64,000 bases of DNA from Salvia splendens (Eukaryota > Streptophyta > Magnoliopsida > Lamiales > Lamiaceae), in the NCBI RefSeq assembly GCF_004379255.2, contig NC_056038.1, positions 31,608,061 through 31,672,060 of the forward strand. Reading direction: 5' to 3'. The notes beneath the pieces are model-generated. The model saw only the letters and a program-made list of their open reading frames with translations, was not told where the DNA came from and made no database searches. A program made the translations under genes and the position numbers. Shown here in pieces: positions 33,139-45,244 of this stretch (position 1 is its first letter; every line of letters begins with the position of its first letter).

Positions 33139-35821
33139 ATGGCGGCGGCCGGCGGAGGAACGGTGAAGGAGGTCAAATCGAAGACGGAACTCGACAATAT
33201 CGTCGCTGAGGGCGCTCCCGCAGTTCTTCACTTCTGGGCGTCGTGGTGCGAGGCATCCAAGCACATGGATCAAGTCTTCTCGCATCTCTCCACCGATTTC
33301 CCTCTCGCTCGCTTCCTAAGAGTATGCATTATCTCACTTTTTTTCTCTATCTAATACTTCAATTCCCCCTCCCCTTACATGTGATTGTGCACTCCATTTG
33401 TTGCTTTCGTTTTAATTAGGTTATCGGCGATGTACAAGTATGATGATATGTTGCTGAATTTTTTGCTGTGAGATGTAATTTTGTCTTTTGATTTTTTATG
33501 TTGTATGTGGAGTGTATAGCTTTGGAGTTTCATCTTCTAGATAGAGGAACACTAGAGAAATCACCTCTGCTTGGAGAAATTGGACTTCTCTTTTGTGTTT
33601 TTTATTCAGTTTATATGTTTAAGTGATAACAGCATACATTTGAAAGAACTATTGATGCTTTTTGTTTAAACTCAAGAAAGAAATCAGATGATTAAAAAGG
33701 AAGAAGGAATTGCTAGGGTTTTCAAATTGAGTGTTGAGGATAGAAGGCTGTTGTCTAGAGCTGCTTGTTTGCTTTAATGGGACGATTTCTTTCTTTTGAA
33801 CCTTGTCTCAATAGAGTATTGTTCATATTTGTTGCTGTAGTCTGAAGACTAACACACCAAAGTTGAAGCTGAAAAGAACTGCTTAGCAGAGCCTTTGTTG
33901 CTAAATCAGGCTTCAACCTAGAAATAGGGATTCTGATCTCATATATATTAGTTACAAGAACCGTTTGAATTAGTGACCGGTAGATACAGTGTAGACGGCC
34001 TTGGTAGTAGTGGTGAAATGAAGGTTGACACTGTCATTATGTAATTTTCATGATAATGTGTTCTTTTATTTATTCATCATCTTTTTCTCCTTGGTGTGTA
34101 AATACTGTTGGGAGGCCTTGCAAGTATTTCATGCCTGACACTATTTTCTGTTATTGTTATAGGTGGAAGCTGAAGAACAACCTGAGATCTCTGAAGCGCA
34201 CTCAGTTTCTGCTGTACCGTTCTTTGTATTTTTTAAGGTACTGTAAACCTGTAATGCATATATCATTATTTTTGTTTTTATTTAACCAACAAATGTAGAT
34301 AGTTAAGGTCTTTAATTGACCCTTTCAAACATCCTGATTGTGTGTCTTGAATTTGTAAGAAGACTTCCCCTGGGACAAGATTAACTGTTTTAAGAAATTT
34401 TTGCATTTCAAAAAGCAAAAGCTTTGCAAATTGTGAGAACATTAGTTTATGGGCGCTTCTGGATCATGACAAATTCTTAACAATTTGGACACCTTACTGT
34501 TTTTTTGGATCCCCCCCTTCTCTGGTATTGAGAAAAGAATTGTCTTTACTTGTGTCAGCTATCTTATTTGGAGTATGTTTGATTCTTTTAGGATGGCAAG
34601 GCGGTTGATACATTGGAAGGTGCTGATCCATCTAGTCTGGCCAACAAGGTTGCCAAAGTTGCAGGATCTATTAGGCCTGGGGATTCTGCTGCTCCTGCTA
34701 GTCTTGGGATGGCTGCAGGGCCCACTATACTTGAAACAGTACAGGAGCTTGCCAAAGAAAATGGTGCATCACACCATATTAAACAACCGTCTCCTGGTAT
34801 GGACGCCAATCTGAAGAAGAGGCTCCAACAGCTTATAAGTTCTCACCCAATCATGCTCTTCATGAAAGGGAATCCAGAATCCCCCAAGTGTGGATTTAGT
34901 CAAAAACTAGTTGATATCTTGAAGAAAGAAAATGTCAAATTTGGAAGCTTTGATATTTTAACAGATAATGAAGTTCGTGAGGGATTGAAGAAATTTTCAA
35001 ACTGGCCGACGTATCCCCAGCTTTATTGCAAGGGAGAACTACTTGGTGGTTCTGACATTGCAATTGCTATGCATGAAAATGGAGAACTTGGTCAGGTTTT
35101 CAAAGATCACGATATTGAAATAATTGATTCAGCTACGGGAAAAACAGAACCAAATGGAGGAAAGGGAGGCATTTCTGGTTCCTCAGGCTTGAATACTGCT
35201 ACTAGCCATCGTTTGAGAGGCATCATTAATTCAAGTCCTGTTGTGTTGTTTATGAAGGGAACACCTGATGAGCCACGATGTGGTTTCAGCCGCAAAGTTG
35301 TTGATATCCTCAGGCAGGAGAATGTCAAATTTGCAAGTTTTGACATTCTTACAGATGATGAAGTTCGTCAAGGGCTGAAGGTGTATTCAAATTGGTCGAG
35401 CTATCCTCAGCTCTACATAAAAGAAGAGCTTATTGGCGGATCGGATATCGTGCTGGAAATGCAAAAGAGTGGAGAGCTCAAGAAGGTTCTAGCTGAGAAA
35501 GGAATTGCATCTGGTGCAACTCTTGAGGATCGCTTAAAACAGTTGATAAACTCTTCTCCTGTGATGCTTTTCATTAAGGGCACACCAGATGCTCCCAAAT
35601 GTGGTTTCAGCTCTAAGGTTGTTAATGCCTTGAAGGAAGAGGGTCTGGAATTTGGTTCTTTCGACATTCTGACTGACGAGGAGGTGAGGCAAGGACTGAA
35701 GGCATTCTCAAACTGGCCAACTTTTCCGCAGTTGTATTACAAAGGAGAACTAGTCGGAGGCTGTGATATCGTGCTGGAGCTCCACAATAATGGTGAACTT
35801 AAGAGTACCCTGTCTGAGTAA
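33139..35821 (+). CDS. GRXS17: monothiol glutaredoxin GRXS17 (multidomain CGFS)
   Basis: Three exons (33139-33321, 34163-34237, 34592-35821) join in frame to a 495-aa protein, close to the 488 aa of Arabidopsis GRXS17. An N-terminal thioredoxin-like domain with WASWCEAS (~residues 30-37) is followed by three glutaredoxin domains. Each has the CGFS site ([24 protein letters not shown]) plus the [16 protein letters not shown] or WPTFPQLY and GGSD/GGCD glutathione-binding motifs. Such proteins hold [2Fe-2S] clusters with glutathione in the cytosol and nucleus. They assist iron-sulfur protein assembly and protect plants under heat and long-day growth. The protein is complete, with all catalytic cysteines. 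Confidence 0.97.
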
Positions 35822-36358
35822 ATTCTTGACCGATTTGCATATCGACTTTATATATTGTCCTTTCTTTAAATCTGCGGTACTTGTGTGATGTTTTAAGAAA
35901 TGGTCTTGTTCTGGACCTCTAGTTTCTTTTACTATTTCCTACTCTATTAAGTATTTTATATGGAGTACATTAAAATGGTTACTGCCTCAGTTTTGTGCGA
36001 GATATAATTGATGTTTTTTGGCTGTTTATGTCAATTGTGAAGCAATCAGTTCTCTCCTGCAATTACCTTATAAAGAGATGGCCTTTCTGGGGGATTTCAA
36101 GCCATTTCAATCTTAAAGGCATATATATGTGTGTCTTAGGGTTGTTTGCAATTTCGTTCAGAAATCTCTGCTAATCTTGATTTGTCACATGCCATACAAA
36201 GCTCTCTCTAATGTATGGAGTTCACATTGTTTGCAATTTCTTTTGAAAATACATAATTGCATGACTTGGAAAAACGGAAATGACATTGTTGATTGCATAA
36301 AACAGAACAAACTTTGTGTTTGTTGTACGTCCAAGCTGATTGACAGCTGAGTAAAGCT
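35822..36358. other. 3' flanks of two convergent genes (GRXS17 and HSFB3-like)
   Basis: The genes end head-on here, about 540 bp apart. AT-rich with no other feature seen. Confidence 0.5.
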
Positions 36359-37532
36359 TCAAACTGATTGAGTTTGTTGTTGGTGAGAAAGGCATTGGAG
36401 CAACCTGAGTTGTAGTGCTTTGAAATGAGCTATCTGCATTTCCAACTCTCTTTTCTCCTTATTGAGGTTGTTGTTCTCCTCCCTCAGCTCCCTCATAGTC
36501 TGAGCTTCAACACCTTTTTCGTCGGGTCGATGCCGCGATTTGAGATAAGGAGGAAAGGCGGTGGGCTCACATTTCTTGCGGCAGATTTCGAGAAGAAGGT
36601 GCCTTTTTCCTCGTTGGAATTTTTCATGCTGGAATTCCCATCGTCTTGATGCTGTCTTCTTGAAACCCTACGCCCATCAATCATATATTACTCCATTAAG
36701 TAAATATATCTGCATCAGTATCACCTCCATGCATGTTGAGTTATATGTTATTACTATATTTTCTTCTGTGTCATGTATTAAGTAAATATATAGATCAAAT
36801 AACAAATTTGAAATACTATAAATTGACTAGAAACGAATTATCTACAAAGTGTTAATTACTAGGTGTACACTAACATTTGTAAACATGCATAAATACCCAT
36901 CACATTACTTAATCATCACAGACAATTAAATTTTCAAAAGCCTTGGACTGGTACACACTACTACTATAAAAATAAGAACGAGATTAGTATTGAATAATTT
37001 AATTTATCATTGGTACTTTATAATATTAAAAACCATTTAATTAATTAAATTTAGCTCTTAATCATGATTCATGACAAATAAGTCGGTCAAATTAAGTATA
37101 GTATTAAAAGGCGGTAGCGCCACTATTTTGACTCTCGTTAAATCAGATAATCCATAATCCTCCTCCACTCAAAATCATTACCAGTAATGTTGATAGTTTC
37201 ATCGTATTAGAAAGTATGTAATCAAACAAGTTCATGTACTAAGATGAATTCGGTAATTAGTTAATGCGAAAGAGAAAAAAAAAGGGTGAGAGAGAGAGAC
37301 TGACATAGGTGTTAAGCTGTCGAATGAAGCTGGAGAAGTTGCTGTGCTTGAAATAGTTAGGCAACACGACCTCGGAAAACTCGGCCGGAGACCAAACCAC
37401 AAACCCATTCCCCTCCACATTCCACGAAACTATGCTGTCTCCACCGCAGTTGTGCCGCTTTTCTTCCTCCTCCTCCAAGAGATCATATGTCTTGGACACA
37501 AATGGAGCTGGGCTGTTCATTTTGCGGCTCAT
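36359..37532 (-). CDS. HSFB3: class B heat-shock transcription factor (HSFB3-like)
   Basis: Two exons (37532-37305 and 36667-36359) join at codon phase 0 to 178 aa. The DNA-binding domain spans the intron at the position typical for plant HSFs: [39 protein letters not shown], then [20 protein letters not shown]. It is followed by [11 protein letters not shown], a class-B type sequence, and a short leucine/heptad coiled coil ([19 protein letters not shown], ~residues 125-160). Class B factors lack the activator AHA motif and usually repress or co-regulate. HSFB3 is the short subgroup; this copy, at 178 aa, is shorter still, with a QQQTQSV end instead of the usual basic tail. A TATATATA lies ~50 bases upstream on the minus strand. 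Confidence 0.85.
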
Positions 37533-37742
37533 GGATCCTCAAAACAATATATATCTAATATCCCCCTCTCTCTCTCCCTCTATATATATGTATTGTGTTG
37601 AAGTGACGAAGCAAATTAAGTCACCATTTTTGTATTTAAAGCGCCGCTGCACTTTTCGGAAGGTGGCCTCCACCTTTCTTTATTATTTCTCACTTTTCGA
37701 CTCTGGAACCTACGTCCAATTTTAAATACTATCTACTCATTT

Positions 37743-38096
37743 CAGCTAAAAAGGCGATTCCGTAGCCTTGACTGCCTCCACACTCCAGCCCGACATCATA
37801 TGAGGGGTTCAATCAAGGTACGCAATAGCCCGTTAAAGGGGAGGCCTTAACTCACTTGCTGCCAGAAGGCGGCCCCCACACTCCGGCCCGACATCATGTG
37901 AGGGGTTCAATCAGGGTACGCCATAGCCAGTTAAAGGGGAGGCCTTAACCCACTGACTGCCAGAAGCCCATCTCCCAAGGCCTCACATTTGAGCATGAGA
38001 GATGGAAGCAACTACATGACAGCAGTAGGATTCGAACTCAGGCTCATTGCAGAAGATCTGCCATTCCGTTGCCAACTGCGCTACGCCCCTGGGGGC
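37743..38096 (-). mobile_element. tRNA-derived SINE with an internal ~100-bp tandem duplication
   Basis: Read on the minus strand, it starts GCCCCCAGGGGCGTAGCGCA with an A box (GTAGCGCAGTTGGCAA) and a B box (GAGTTCGAATCC), the tRNA-like head of plant SINEs. It is flanked by a 16-bp duplication, TACTATCTACTCATTT (37727-37742, 38097-38112). The body contains two tandem copies of ~100 bp (CACACTCCAGCCCGACATCA and CACACTCCGGCCCGACATCA onwards), which is not usual for a SINE. The 3' end has a short T-rich tail. Confidence 0.85.
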
Positions 38097-38131
38097 TACT
38101 ATCTACTCATTTTAATACGTAATGTTACTAA

Positions 38132-39371
38132 GAGTATCCACTATAGGCGGACAGCCCCAATAGCCCCACCCCTTTTTTTGTCCACAGCCTCAATTTATTT
38201 ATCCACGCCCATAAAAAAAGTTGTCCGCAGCTATAAGGCGGACACTTTCAATAGCCCCAAAATTTTTTATTTCAATTATAATTCAATTATAATTAAAATT
38301 ATCGGACTATACGTAATTAGAAAAAAACGGCTATAATTAAATAAATTAAAATTAAATACTAAATTTTCGTCGTATTAAAGTAATAGTAAAATTATACAAC
38401 GAAAATTTAATTTATAGAAAATCACAATTTTCTTCACGCTGCGCCACCTCCCCTACGTGCCCAAACTTCTTCAATCAAATCGGTCTGGAGTGTGGTATGT
38501 GATGTGCTCCTACGCATATCAGTGAAACGTTGGAGCAAATATTCATTACTACGTGGTACACCCATCTGTACCGGCACGGAAGCAACACCGTGACTTGTAC
38601 TTGCGCCATCTTCCGGTGTCCAGCGCTCTGCAGCAAATCATTAATCTTCTATTATCATATTGTGCAATATGATACACGTTAACATAATATTCGCGACATC
38701 ATCTTCGTGCCAAACTCGTGTCGAGCACCGTATAATGGTCCATCGCGCTTGGAGCACACCAAAAGCTCGCTCAACATCCTTCCTAGCAGCCTCTTGTTTT
38801 CGCGCAAAATATTGATTCTTCAGTCCAACCGTTTGACGAATTGTCTTGACGAATACGGGCCACCGATGATATATCTCATCTGCCAAATAGTATCCCCTAC
38901 GATACTGCGTTCTGTTGGCTACGAAGCTGATTTCTGGACCCTCCCCCGTCACTCACCATTGAAGAGAGGCGATGAGTGAAAAACATTGATGTCGTTGTTC
39001 GAGCCTGCAACACCGAAATACGCATGCCAGATCCGCAAACGGTAGTCAGCAACGGCTTCCAGAATCATCGATGGACCTTTGCTTTTGAAACTACTTGTGA
39101 ACTGGCCTTTCCACGCCACCGGGCAGTTTTTCCACTCCCAATGCATGCAATCGATGCTTCCTAACATCCCTGGGAAATCGTGAACCGAACCGTGCATATC
39201 TAGCAGTCTCTGGCACTCATCATGAGTGGGCTTTCGTAGGAACTCCGGACCAAATAATTCCCGAATCTCCTTACAAAACTGTCTGAGCACCGTTAGGCGG
39301 GTCGTCCCCCTTTCTAAAAGTGTGACACAAAGAAATGAATTGGTGCAAATGAATAAATATTGTGGGGTCAA
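38132..39371 (-). mobile_element. partial PIF/Harbinger transposon
   Basis: The left edge GAGTATCCACTATAGGCGG resembles a Harbinger terminal repeat, and a broken transposase follows on the minus strand. No matching right terminus or target duplication was found up to ~39540, so one end is lost or diverged. A TTTTA microsatellite lies at 39492-39520. Confidence 0.6.
38434..39371 (-). pseudogene. Harbinger (HARBI1/ALP1-like, DDE_Tnp_4) transposase, broken
   Basis: The first open part (39371-38949) has GSIDCMHWEWKNCP (first catalytic Asp), SMILEAVADYRLRIWHAYFG and GSNNDINVF (second Asp). The second part (38952-38641) has YYLADEIYHRWPVFVKTI, the ERAFGVLQARW block with the catalytic Glu, and IILHNMIIED. 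The parts are in different frames, joined near 38950, and a TAA then separates a C-terminal remnant running to ~38434. The beginning is also missing. All three catalytic acids survive, but the frame break and stop make it inactive. Domesticated ALP1-like genes share this family; the breaks argue against that here. Confidence 0.85.
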
Positions 39372-40458
39372 TATCTGACATCAACCACGATCTTGTTGTA
39401 TACTTTGGGAGGGCATCATAAATAGAATGGCCGCGAAGTCTGACTCATGCGTTTGGAAGAACAATCTCGCGAAATGGCACATAGTTATCTTATTTTATTT
39501 TTATTTTATTTTATTTTATTGCATGTGTTGTGATAAATAGGGCAATTGTATAATCGACAAACAAAAGAACGTAAGAAGACACAAAATTTATGTGGTTCAC
39601 CAATTGGCTACATCAACGGGCAAGAACGGAGAACAAATTATACTATGACTGTAGTTACAGATTTCAAATCTAAGATCACGATCACACAAAATTATGTGCT
39701 CTACTCACATATAAATAGGCATACATGAGATCGTATCATAATTCGAAACATAGTCCTATCCCAATTAAAAAGCATAATCCTATCTCAATTAAGAAACAAA
39801 TTCAAGGCATACTAACATCACGTCTTCATGTACACTAAATTGCTATCATCAAACTTGCTACGCCTCTAGTTTACCACTGCTCATGGCTGAGCTGAACAAC
39901 CAAATATTGTGCTGGTCTTTTCATGTTTTTGTGTTTTTCGTAATAATGAATATTATCCTACTTTTACGGGAAATAAATATTTGACTGATTTAACACAAAT
40001 GTAGCCAAATGGCATAACGTAATAATAAAAGTAGGGATATCAATTGCACTAACCAGTTTGGGTTCGGACCAACTCATTAGAAATATCGGGTTGTATAAGT
40101 GCGATCTATTCATGTTACGAATTTTTTAGGTTGAATTTTCATCCCTAACACTAATCCACCGTGTTTAGGGCTAATCCATTGGGCTCTTCGGATAAAAAAG
40201 CTTTCGAAAACAAACTCATGTACTCAAATTTTCTTCAGCAAAATGATTTAAATTTTAGATATTTTTTCTCTTTTTAGTTTTAGAATCACATAATATCTTC
40301 AAATTTTCATGACTTTCTTCAATAATAGTTACAAAGACGTATTTCATCTCGATCAATTATAACATGAACAAAGATAAATTAAATTTAGAATAATCAATTT
40401 AAATTAAAGCTTTTGTTCATGTTATAATTTTGGCATTGTTCATACTCACTATTATAAC
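39372..40458. other. AT-rich intergenic DNA
   Basis: No gene. A (TTTTA)n run lies near 39492-39520. Confidence 0.45.
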
Positions 40459-40466
40459 GATACATA

Positions 40467-41856
40467 TAGTGGCGGAGCCAGAGATTTCATAATGGGGGGT
40501 CCAAAATTAAACTTCAAAAAAAATTACATAAATTAAATTATAAGGTTCAAAATGTAAAAGTCAAATGCAATCACATCATAACATTTGTCTTCTATTCTTC
40601 ATCTTCTGAAACCGCTTCATAATAGTTTCATTGGTAACTTTAACAAACACATCCTTTTCGATGTAAGGAACTAAGCAATCATTCAATAGTTGGTCTCACA
40701 TGCTATTACGTAGAGAAGTCTTGATGATCTTCATTGCTGAAAAGACTCTTTCTACTGATGCAGTGGCAACTGGTAAGATCAATGACAACTTAACTAATGA
40801 ATAAACCATTGGAAAAACTTCATGTTTCCTTGTAGAAACCATCTTTTGAGCAAGACCACTGATTCCTGATATTTGTGAAAACTTTTCATCTATGCGCACA
40901 TCGAAAATAAAGTTCTCAAGTTGACTTTTAAGCTCGGACAAAGCAACTTCAGAAAATTCAGAAGGATAATACCGTGCAAGACGAAGCAGCTTCTCCAAAT
41001 CAAATGCAGAAAATAAATCCCTAGGATCAAAACATGACATGCATAAAACTAAGTCTGTGTTGACTTCATCAAAAAGTTGATTCAACTCTTGAGCTTGCAA
41101 GTCAATAACAGAACAAAAGAGCTCAACTCGATAATAGTGGAGATTCTTCATTTTCTCAGCTCTACGTCTTCCTTTTTTTCGAGCTACAAACTCATCTTCC
41201 ATGTCAAGCACATCCAGTTCATAGTTGCTACAAAACTTAGAAACATCAGCAAACAATACATCCCAATCTTTTTCCCTCATTATTTGCAGACGTGATTTTG
41301 CTACCTTGACAAGATTCATCGCATTAACAATGTCTTGATCTTTCTTTTGTAGCACTTGGGAGAGTTCATGTGTGATTCCCAAGATTTGCTTCATAAGATG
41401 TAACACAAAGACAAACTCAAAATTATTTATAATTTCTAGCACATCATCAGCTCCAGCCCTTATTGAATCGTCATGACCATTCTCCCCAACATACTCAAGA
41501 ACATCAACAATAGAAGAATATAAATGTATCAAGTTGACAAGAGTACAGTAATGTGAACTCCAAACAAAAATTAATTGAATTATATTTGAGTTTTGAATAT
41601 ACCTAGTTCTAGTTTACCAGATTTCAGACTTGGAACGGCAGAATGAATACGCTAAATTCAGACTTGGATTGGAACGGCAGAATGAATACGCTAAATTAAG
41701 AGGCACGATTCATATATATTTTGCTGAAACCTATCTCTAATATTATATTTATTATAAATTATAATTATTGTGAAATTACTAAAATACCCCTAAGTTTTTT
41801 AAGAATTAGTGGGGGGACCATGGGCCCCCCCTGGCCCCACCCTCCCTCCGCCCCTG
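40467..41856 (-). mobile_element. hAT transposon, internally deleted
   Basis: The 1390-bp element starts TAGTGGCGGAGCCAG and ends with the inverse of CAGGGGCGGAGGGAG. A perfect 8-bp duplication, GATACATA, flanks it (40459-40466, 41857-41864). GGCGGAGCCAG-type ends are common on plant hAT elements carrying zinc-finger MYM-like transposases, and such a fragment is inside. A short tandem duplication lies at ~41625-41698. Confidence 0.92.
40576..41532 (-). pseudogene. hAT transposase C-terminal fragment (zinc-finger MYM-type 1-like)
   Basis: The frame matches the C-terminal half of plant TTF-type/zinc-finger MYM-like hAT transposases. It runs from the middle region ILGITHELSQVLQKKDQDI and ANMNLVK-like helices through RYYPSEFS to the dimerisation block LPVATASVERVFSAMKIIKTSLRNSM. 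There a TGA at ~40696 cuts it. The remainder, NDCLVPYIEKDVFVKV..RFQKMKNRR, continues in frame to 40576. The N-terminal zinc finger and DUF4371 catalytic part are missing. It cannot be an active transposase. Confidence 0.88.
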
Positions 41857-41988
41857 GATACATATATTGTGATTTTGATGGATAATTCTCAATTTTGTCT
41901 TAATTAGCTTTGACAGTGAGAAGCTGGTAATGGCCTGGATGATAGGACGACAGAAGAATGGGTCGAAGTAGATCTTGGAAGTTGGTAG

Positions 41989-42728
41989 TAGGGATGTCAA
42001 TCGGGCCGGCCCACCGGGTTTCGGGCCAACCCTACTCGGGTTGCGGGCCAATCGGGTGCGGGCTAATCGGGTTGAGATTTTTTCGGGTTATAAAAGTTCA
42101 ACCCTAACCCTAAACGCTCGGGTTTCGGGCTGGCCCAGCGGGTTAATCGGGTTGCTACCGATAAAATTAACATGCGATTAATCCAATAAATAATGACGAA
42201 AATTAGTTATATTTATAAAATATAAATATTTAGTTATGATAAGTTTGAGATTTATACTTAAACTCAAACACAAACATGATCAAATACTAATATTTGAGAT
42301 TTGTGTAAAATAAAACATAAATTTAAATATTTTAAAGCATGTTTTAAAACATGTTTATACATTTAAATATTTATTAATGAATAAGAAGTTTCTAATTTAT
42401 TTATTTATTATTATATTAATAAAAATTGAATATATAATTTATATGTTTAATATAAAATTGAATGTTATTTTTTTAGTTATCTATATTATAAAAATAATCA
42501 ATGAAATTGTCCAATTCGGAGTCAAACAAATAGAACAATAGAAATTTTATCGGGTTTTCGGGCCAGCCCATCGGGTTTTCGGGTCTGACCCTAACGGGTT
42601 ACGGGTTAATCGGGTGCGGGCTAATCGGGTTGTAATTTTATCGGGCTAGAAATTTTCAACCCTAACCCTATAAATTTGGCGGGTTATTCGGGTCAGCCCA
42701 CGGGTTGCGGGCTGCATTGACATCCCTA
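41989..42728. mobile_element. hAT-type MITE with ATCGGGTT/CGGGCC subterminal repeats
   Basis: The 740-bp element starts TAGGGATGTCAATCGGGCCG; the inverse of its end is TAGGGATGTCAATGCAGCCC. The 8-bp duplication GTTGGTAG is perfect (41981-41988, 42729-42736). Both ends carry many CGGGTTTCGGGC, AATCGGGTTG and AACCCTAACCCTA motifs around an AT-rich core without coding sequence. Confidence 0.88.
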
Positions 42729-42736
42729 GTTGGTAG

Positions 42737-43653
42737 TACGGGACCGTGTGCAACGGTGTAGAATGAAGATTGAAGAAGACTAGTGAAATACAACGCATGA
42801 AATCCAAAAATACAAGAAAAACTCTAATATTTAGTAGTATTTTTAATTAAAATCTACTACTCTTCGGCCTACCCGCAAATCAGACGGGACAATTCGTTTA
42901 ACCCACCAACCCAAATTTGCTAACCTGTTGTTGTATTTGGGTTACGAAATTACATCTCTAAATTAAAGATACTAACTTGTTTGCACCAAATATTTAAGAT
43001 TTTGGCATGCTAATTTAGGAAGTGTATTATACTACTATATATAGAAATTGGTGATAAATTATTTGTTCAATGGACAAGAAATATACTGCAGTTCAATAGA
43101 GATATTAGGATTAGGAAAGCTTAGGGGAAAGAATTTTGTAAAGCATCGCACGTGACAAATAGATTTGACGAATATAGATTATTAATGATTCATGTGGAAC
43201 ATACAACTCTTAAAGATTAGTCGGCAGCAAACTTAATTTGACTAGTAGATGCTATTCCAACAACCGTATAGATCATTAGATATTTAGATTGTATGGAGTC
43301 TTTCGTATTGGTATGATTTTCTATTTATTTTTTATGGCATTTTTAGTTATATAGTAGTGTTAGGGGCAAATTTGAATTTGGGCTTGGCCAAAAGCCCAAT
43401 GGGTCAAGCTCAAATTCAAAACTCAATCCTATTCAATATACAAATTTAGCAATGTTGTAGACTGACTTGGATGACTTGTTTGGATGAAGATGTTCATGAT
43501 AAGGAATGAAACAATGGACCCATTTGATCAAACTGAGGGGAGAAAAAAGGGCAAAATTTTCATGTGATTTCTATAAATACTGTATACTCTCATCTGCCCA
43601 CAGGCATAATTTTTGTACAATGTATGCAAACTCTATATACAAAGTAAAGGAAA
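42737..43653. other. AT-rich intergenic DNA, 3' flank of the RMA1-like gene
   Basis: No gene or element was recognised. Confidence 0.45.
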
Positions 43654-44355
43654 TCAGAATACAAGCAGGCACAAAAGGAAAAAACAGAACAAGAATATTG
43701 TGACTCTGTTGAGGGATTTATCAGCCTGCAACTCCTGCCTTCTCAACCTCGGCGACCTACTTACTACGGTGTGGTATGAATTCGGGTATGTGTACAAGCT
43801 TTGTGAGTTACCGAAGACTCTTGCATAAACCATCTCCCCAAACATTCCTATGGTCGGCACTCCTGCTGTACCACCAAGATTGAACAGCTGAGGCGACGAA
43901 TCCACACCATAGCTGGCATGAGCATTTGGGAAATCATGCCGGTTCTGATAAGAATCGCGAGAGGGGGATGGAAGCTGATGTTCCGGACTAAACAAGTCAG
44001 CAAGGCCCCTGATACCGCAGGCCGGTGGCCTAGGAGGTATGACTTTGCCTTCGGCTCCTGCTTCAGAGAGGGACTTCCCTCGGCCGTATAGAGGGACCAT
44101 GGTCTTTTCAGATATCTCGGCCTTGCAAACAGGGCACTGAGGACGCTCGTCTGGACCAAGGGATGAGCTTTGGGAATCAAACCACTTGTATATGCAGGGC
44201 CAACAGTAGAGATGGCCGCAGAGGGTGACCACTGGATCTTGGGCAAAGTCTAAACATATGCTGCAATCGAAGCAAGCAGAAGGCGGCTTCTCAGATTCAG
44301 TAGATTCCTGAGGAATAGATTCCCATCCCTGCATAAAGTACTGCTGAAATGCCAT
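43654..44355 (-). CDS. RMA1: RING membrane-anchor E3 ubiquitin ligase (RMA1-like)
   Basis: The protein of 233 aa starts MAFQQYFMQGWESIP, typical of the group. A C3HC4 RING is at ~residues 31-80: FDCSICLDFAQDPVVTLCGHLYCWPCIYKWF, then RPQCPVCKAEIS. YGRGKS and an acidic/proline linker follow, and the C-terminus is a hydrophobic anchor (VTIFLFCFFLLCLLVF). RMA proteins sit in the ER membrane with the RING in the cytosol and ubiquitinate membrane proteins such as aquaporins for degradation. The coding part is one exon. A 5'-UTR intron (45107 to 44386, GTACGT...TTCACAG) separates a leader exon starting near 45205. A longer frame upstream of the ATG is intron sequence. Confidence 0.93.
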   Translation of the reverse strand: MAFQQYFMQGWESIPQESTESEKPPSACFDCSICLDFAQDPVVTLCGHLYCWPCIYKWFDSQSSSLGPDERPQCPVCKAEISEKTMVPLYGRGKSLSEAGAEGKVIPPRPPACGIRGLADLFSPEHQLPSPSRDSYQNRHDFPNAHASYGVDSSPQLFNLGGTAGVPTIGMFGEMVYARVFGNSQSLYTYPNSYHTVVSRSPRLRRQELQADKSLNRVTIFLFCFFLLCLLVF

Positions 44356-44385
44356 TTCTCCGTTCCTGAATTCGAGCTGCTTGAT

Positions 44386-45107
44386 CTGTGAAATGAAACG
44401 AAACTTCGTTATTGAATGATCATATGTTACTTTAGACATGTTTCTCAAGATCAAAAACTCCTAAGAGGTGGTTGGTAAAAGCATAATCAGACGAAATTCG
44501 AATACGATCATGTTTCCTACTTGATGAAAACTATAACCCTTTCAGAGTAAAAAAAGGATCACAAACAACCCCTATGTTTTAACAAGGAATACCTGTAGAA
44601 ACCCCACCAACCAACCCAGAAAACAAACTTTCAAAATTATTGTAAGGTTTAATACTCGCAAAAACCTACTGCTGAAATCGGCAAGGATCCTCAAAATCCA
44701 GATTGAATAAGAGAAATCCAAACAGATCCAACTCAATATAACACTATAATCGAAATCCTAGCATATTTCCACTTGATAGGTTTGAAGCCAAAAACCTATC
44801 TTCTAGTTAAAATTTGGTAATTGATCAAGGAATTGATCACTCGCCAAGCTCCAGACAGAAATCGTGAAGAAAATGAAGTATTTCCAGAAAATTTAGAAAG
44901 CAGCTAACCACGATCGTGGTTAAAAAGGCACAAATTCAGAAGAAAAGAGGGAGAATTTCTTAATTTCACACTTTCGTTTTGGGGAAAATATATCAGAAAT
45001 TAAACGCCTAAAGCACAGTTTGAAATCGTCCACATATTCCAACCATTGCTTGCTTTTTATGAGAATTAAGAGCAGAAATGAGGTTTGGCAGAGTCAGAAA
45101 TACGTAC
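44386..45107 (-). other. 5'-UTR intron of the RMA1-like gene
   Basis: Donor CTG|GTACGT and acceptor TTTCACAG|ATCAAG on the minus strand. No coding sequence within. Confidence 0.65.
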
Positions 45108-45233
45108 CAGATCGATGAATAATGGTAGGTGCTCCGACGAAGTTTTCTGAGATAACAAAGCTTAGAGAGAGATAATTAGGTAGAGAAAGAGAGAGAGGAA
45201 TTTGATGTGAAACACTGAAATGAGGCAGTGGGT

Positions 45234-45242
45234 TTTATAAAT
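45234..45242 (-). promoter_or_regulatory. TATA box of the RMA1-like gene
   Basis: On the minus strand CATTTATAAAACCC lies about 30 bases before the likely transcript start near 45205. Confidence 0.5.
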
Positions 45243-45244
45243 GG

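Noticed and set aside
34588..34809. Minus-strand frames across the GRXS17 third exon
   Set aside because: Antisense shadows of a clearly conserved coding exon.
38434..39371. Domesticated ALP1-like host gene
   Set aside because: A frame break, an in-frame stop and a missing start argue for a dead transposon copy.
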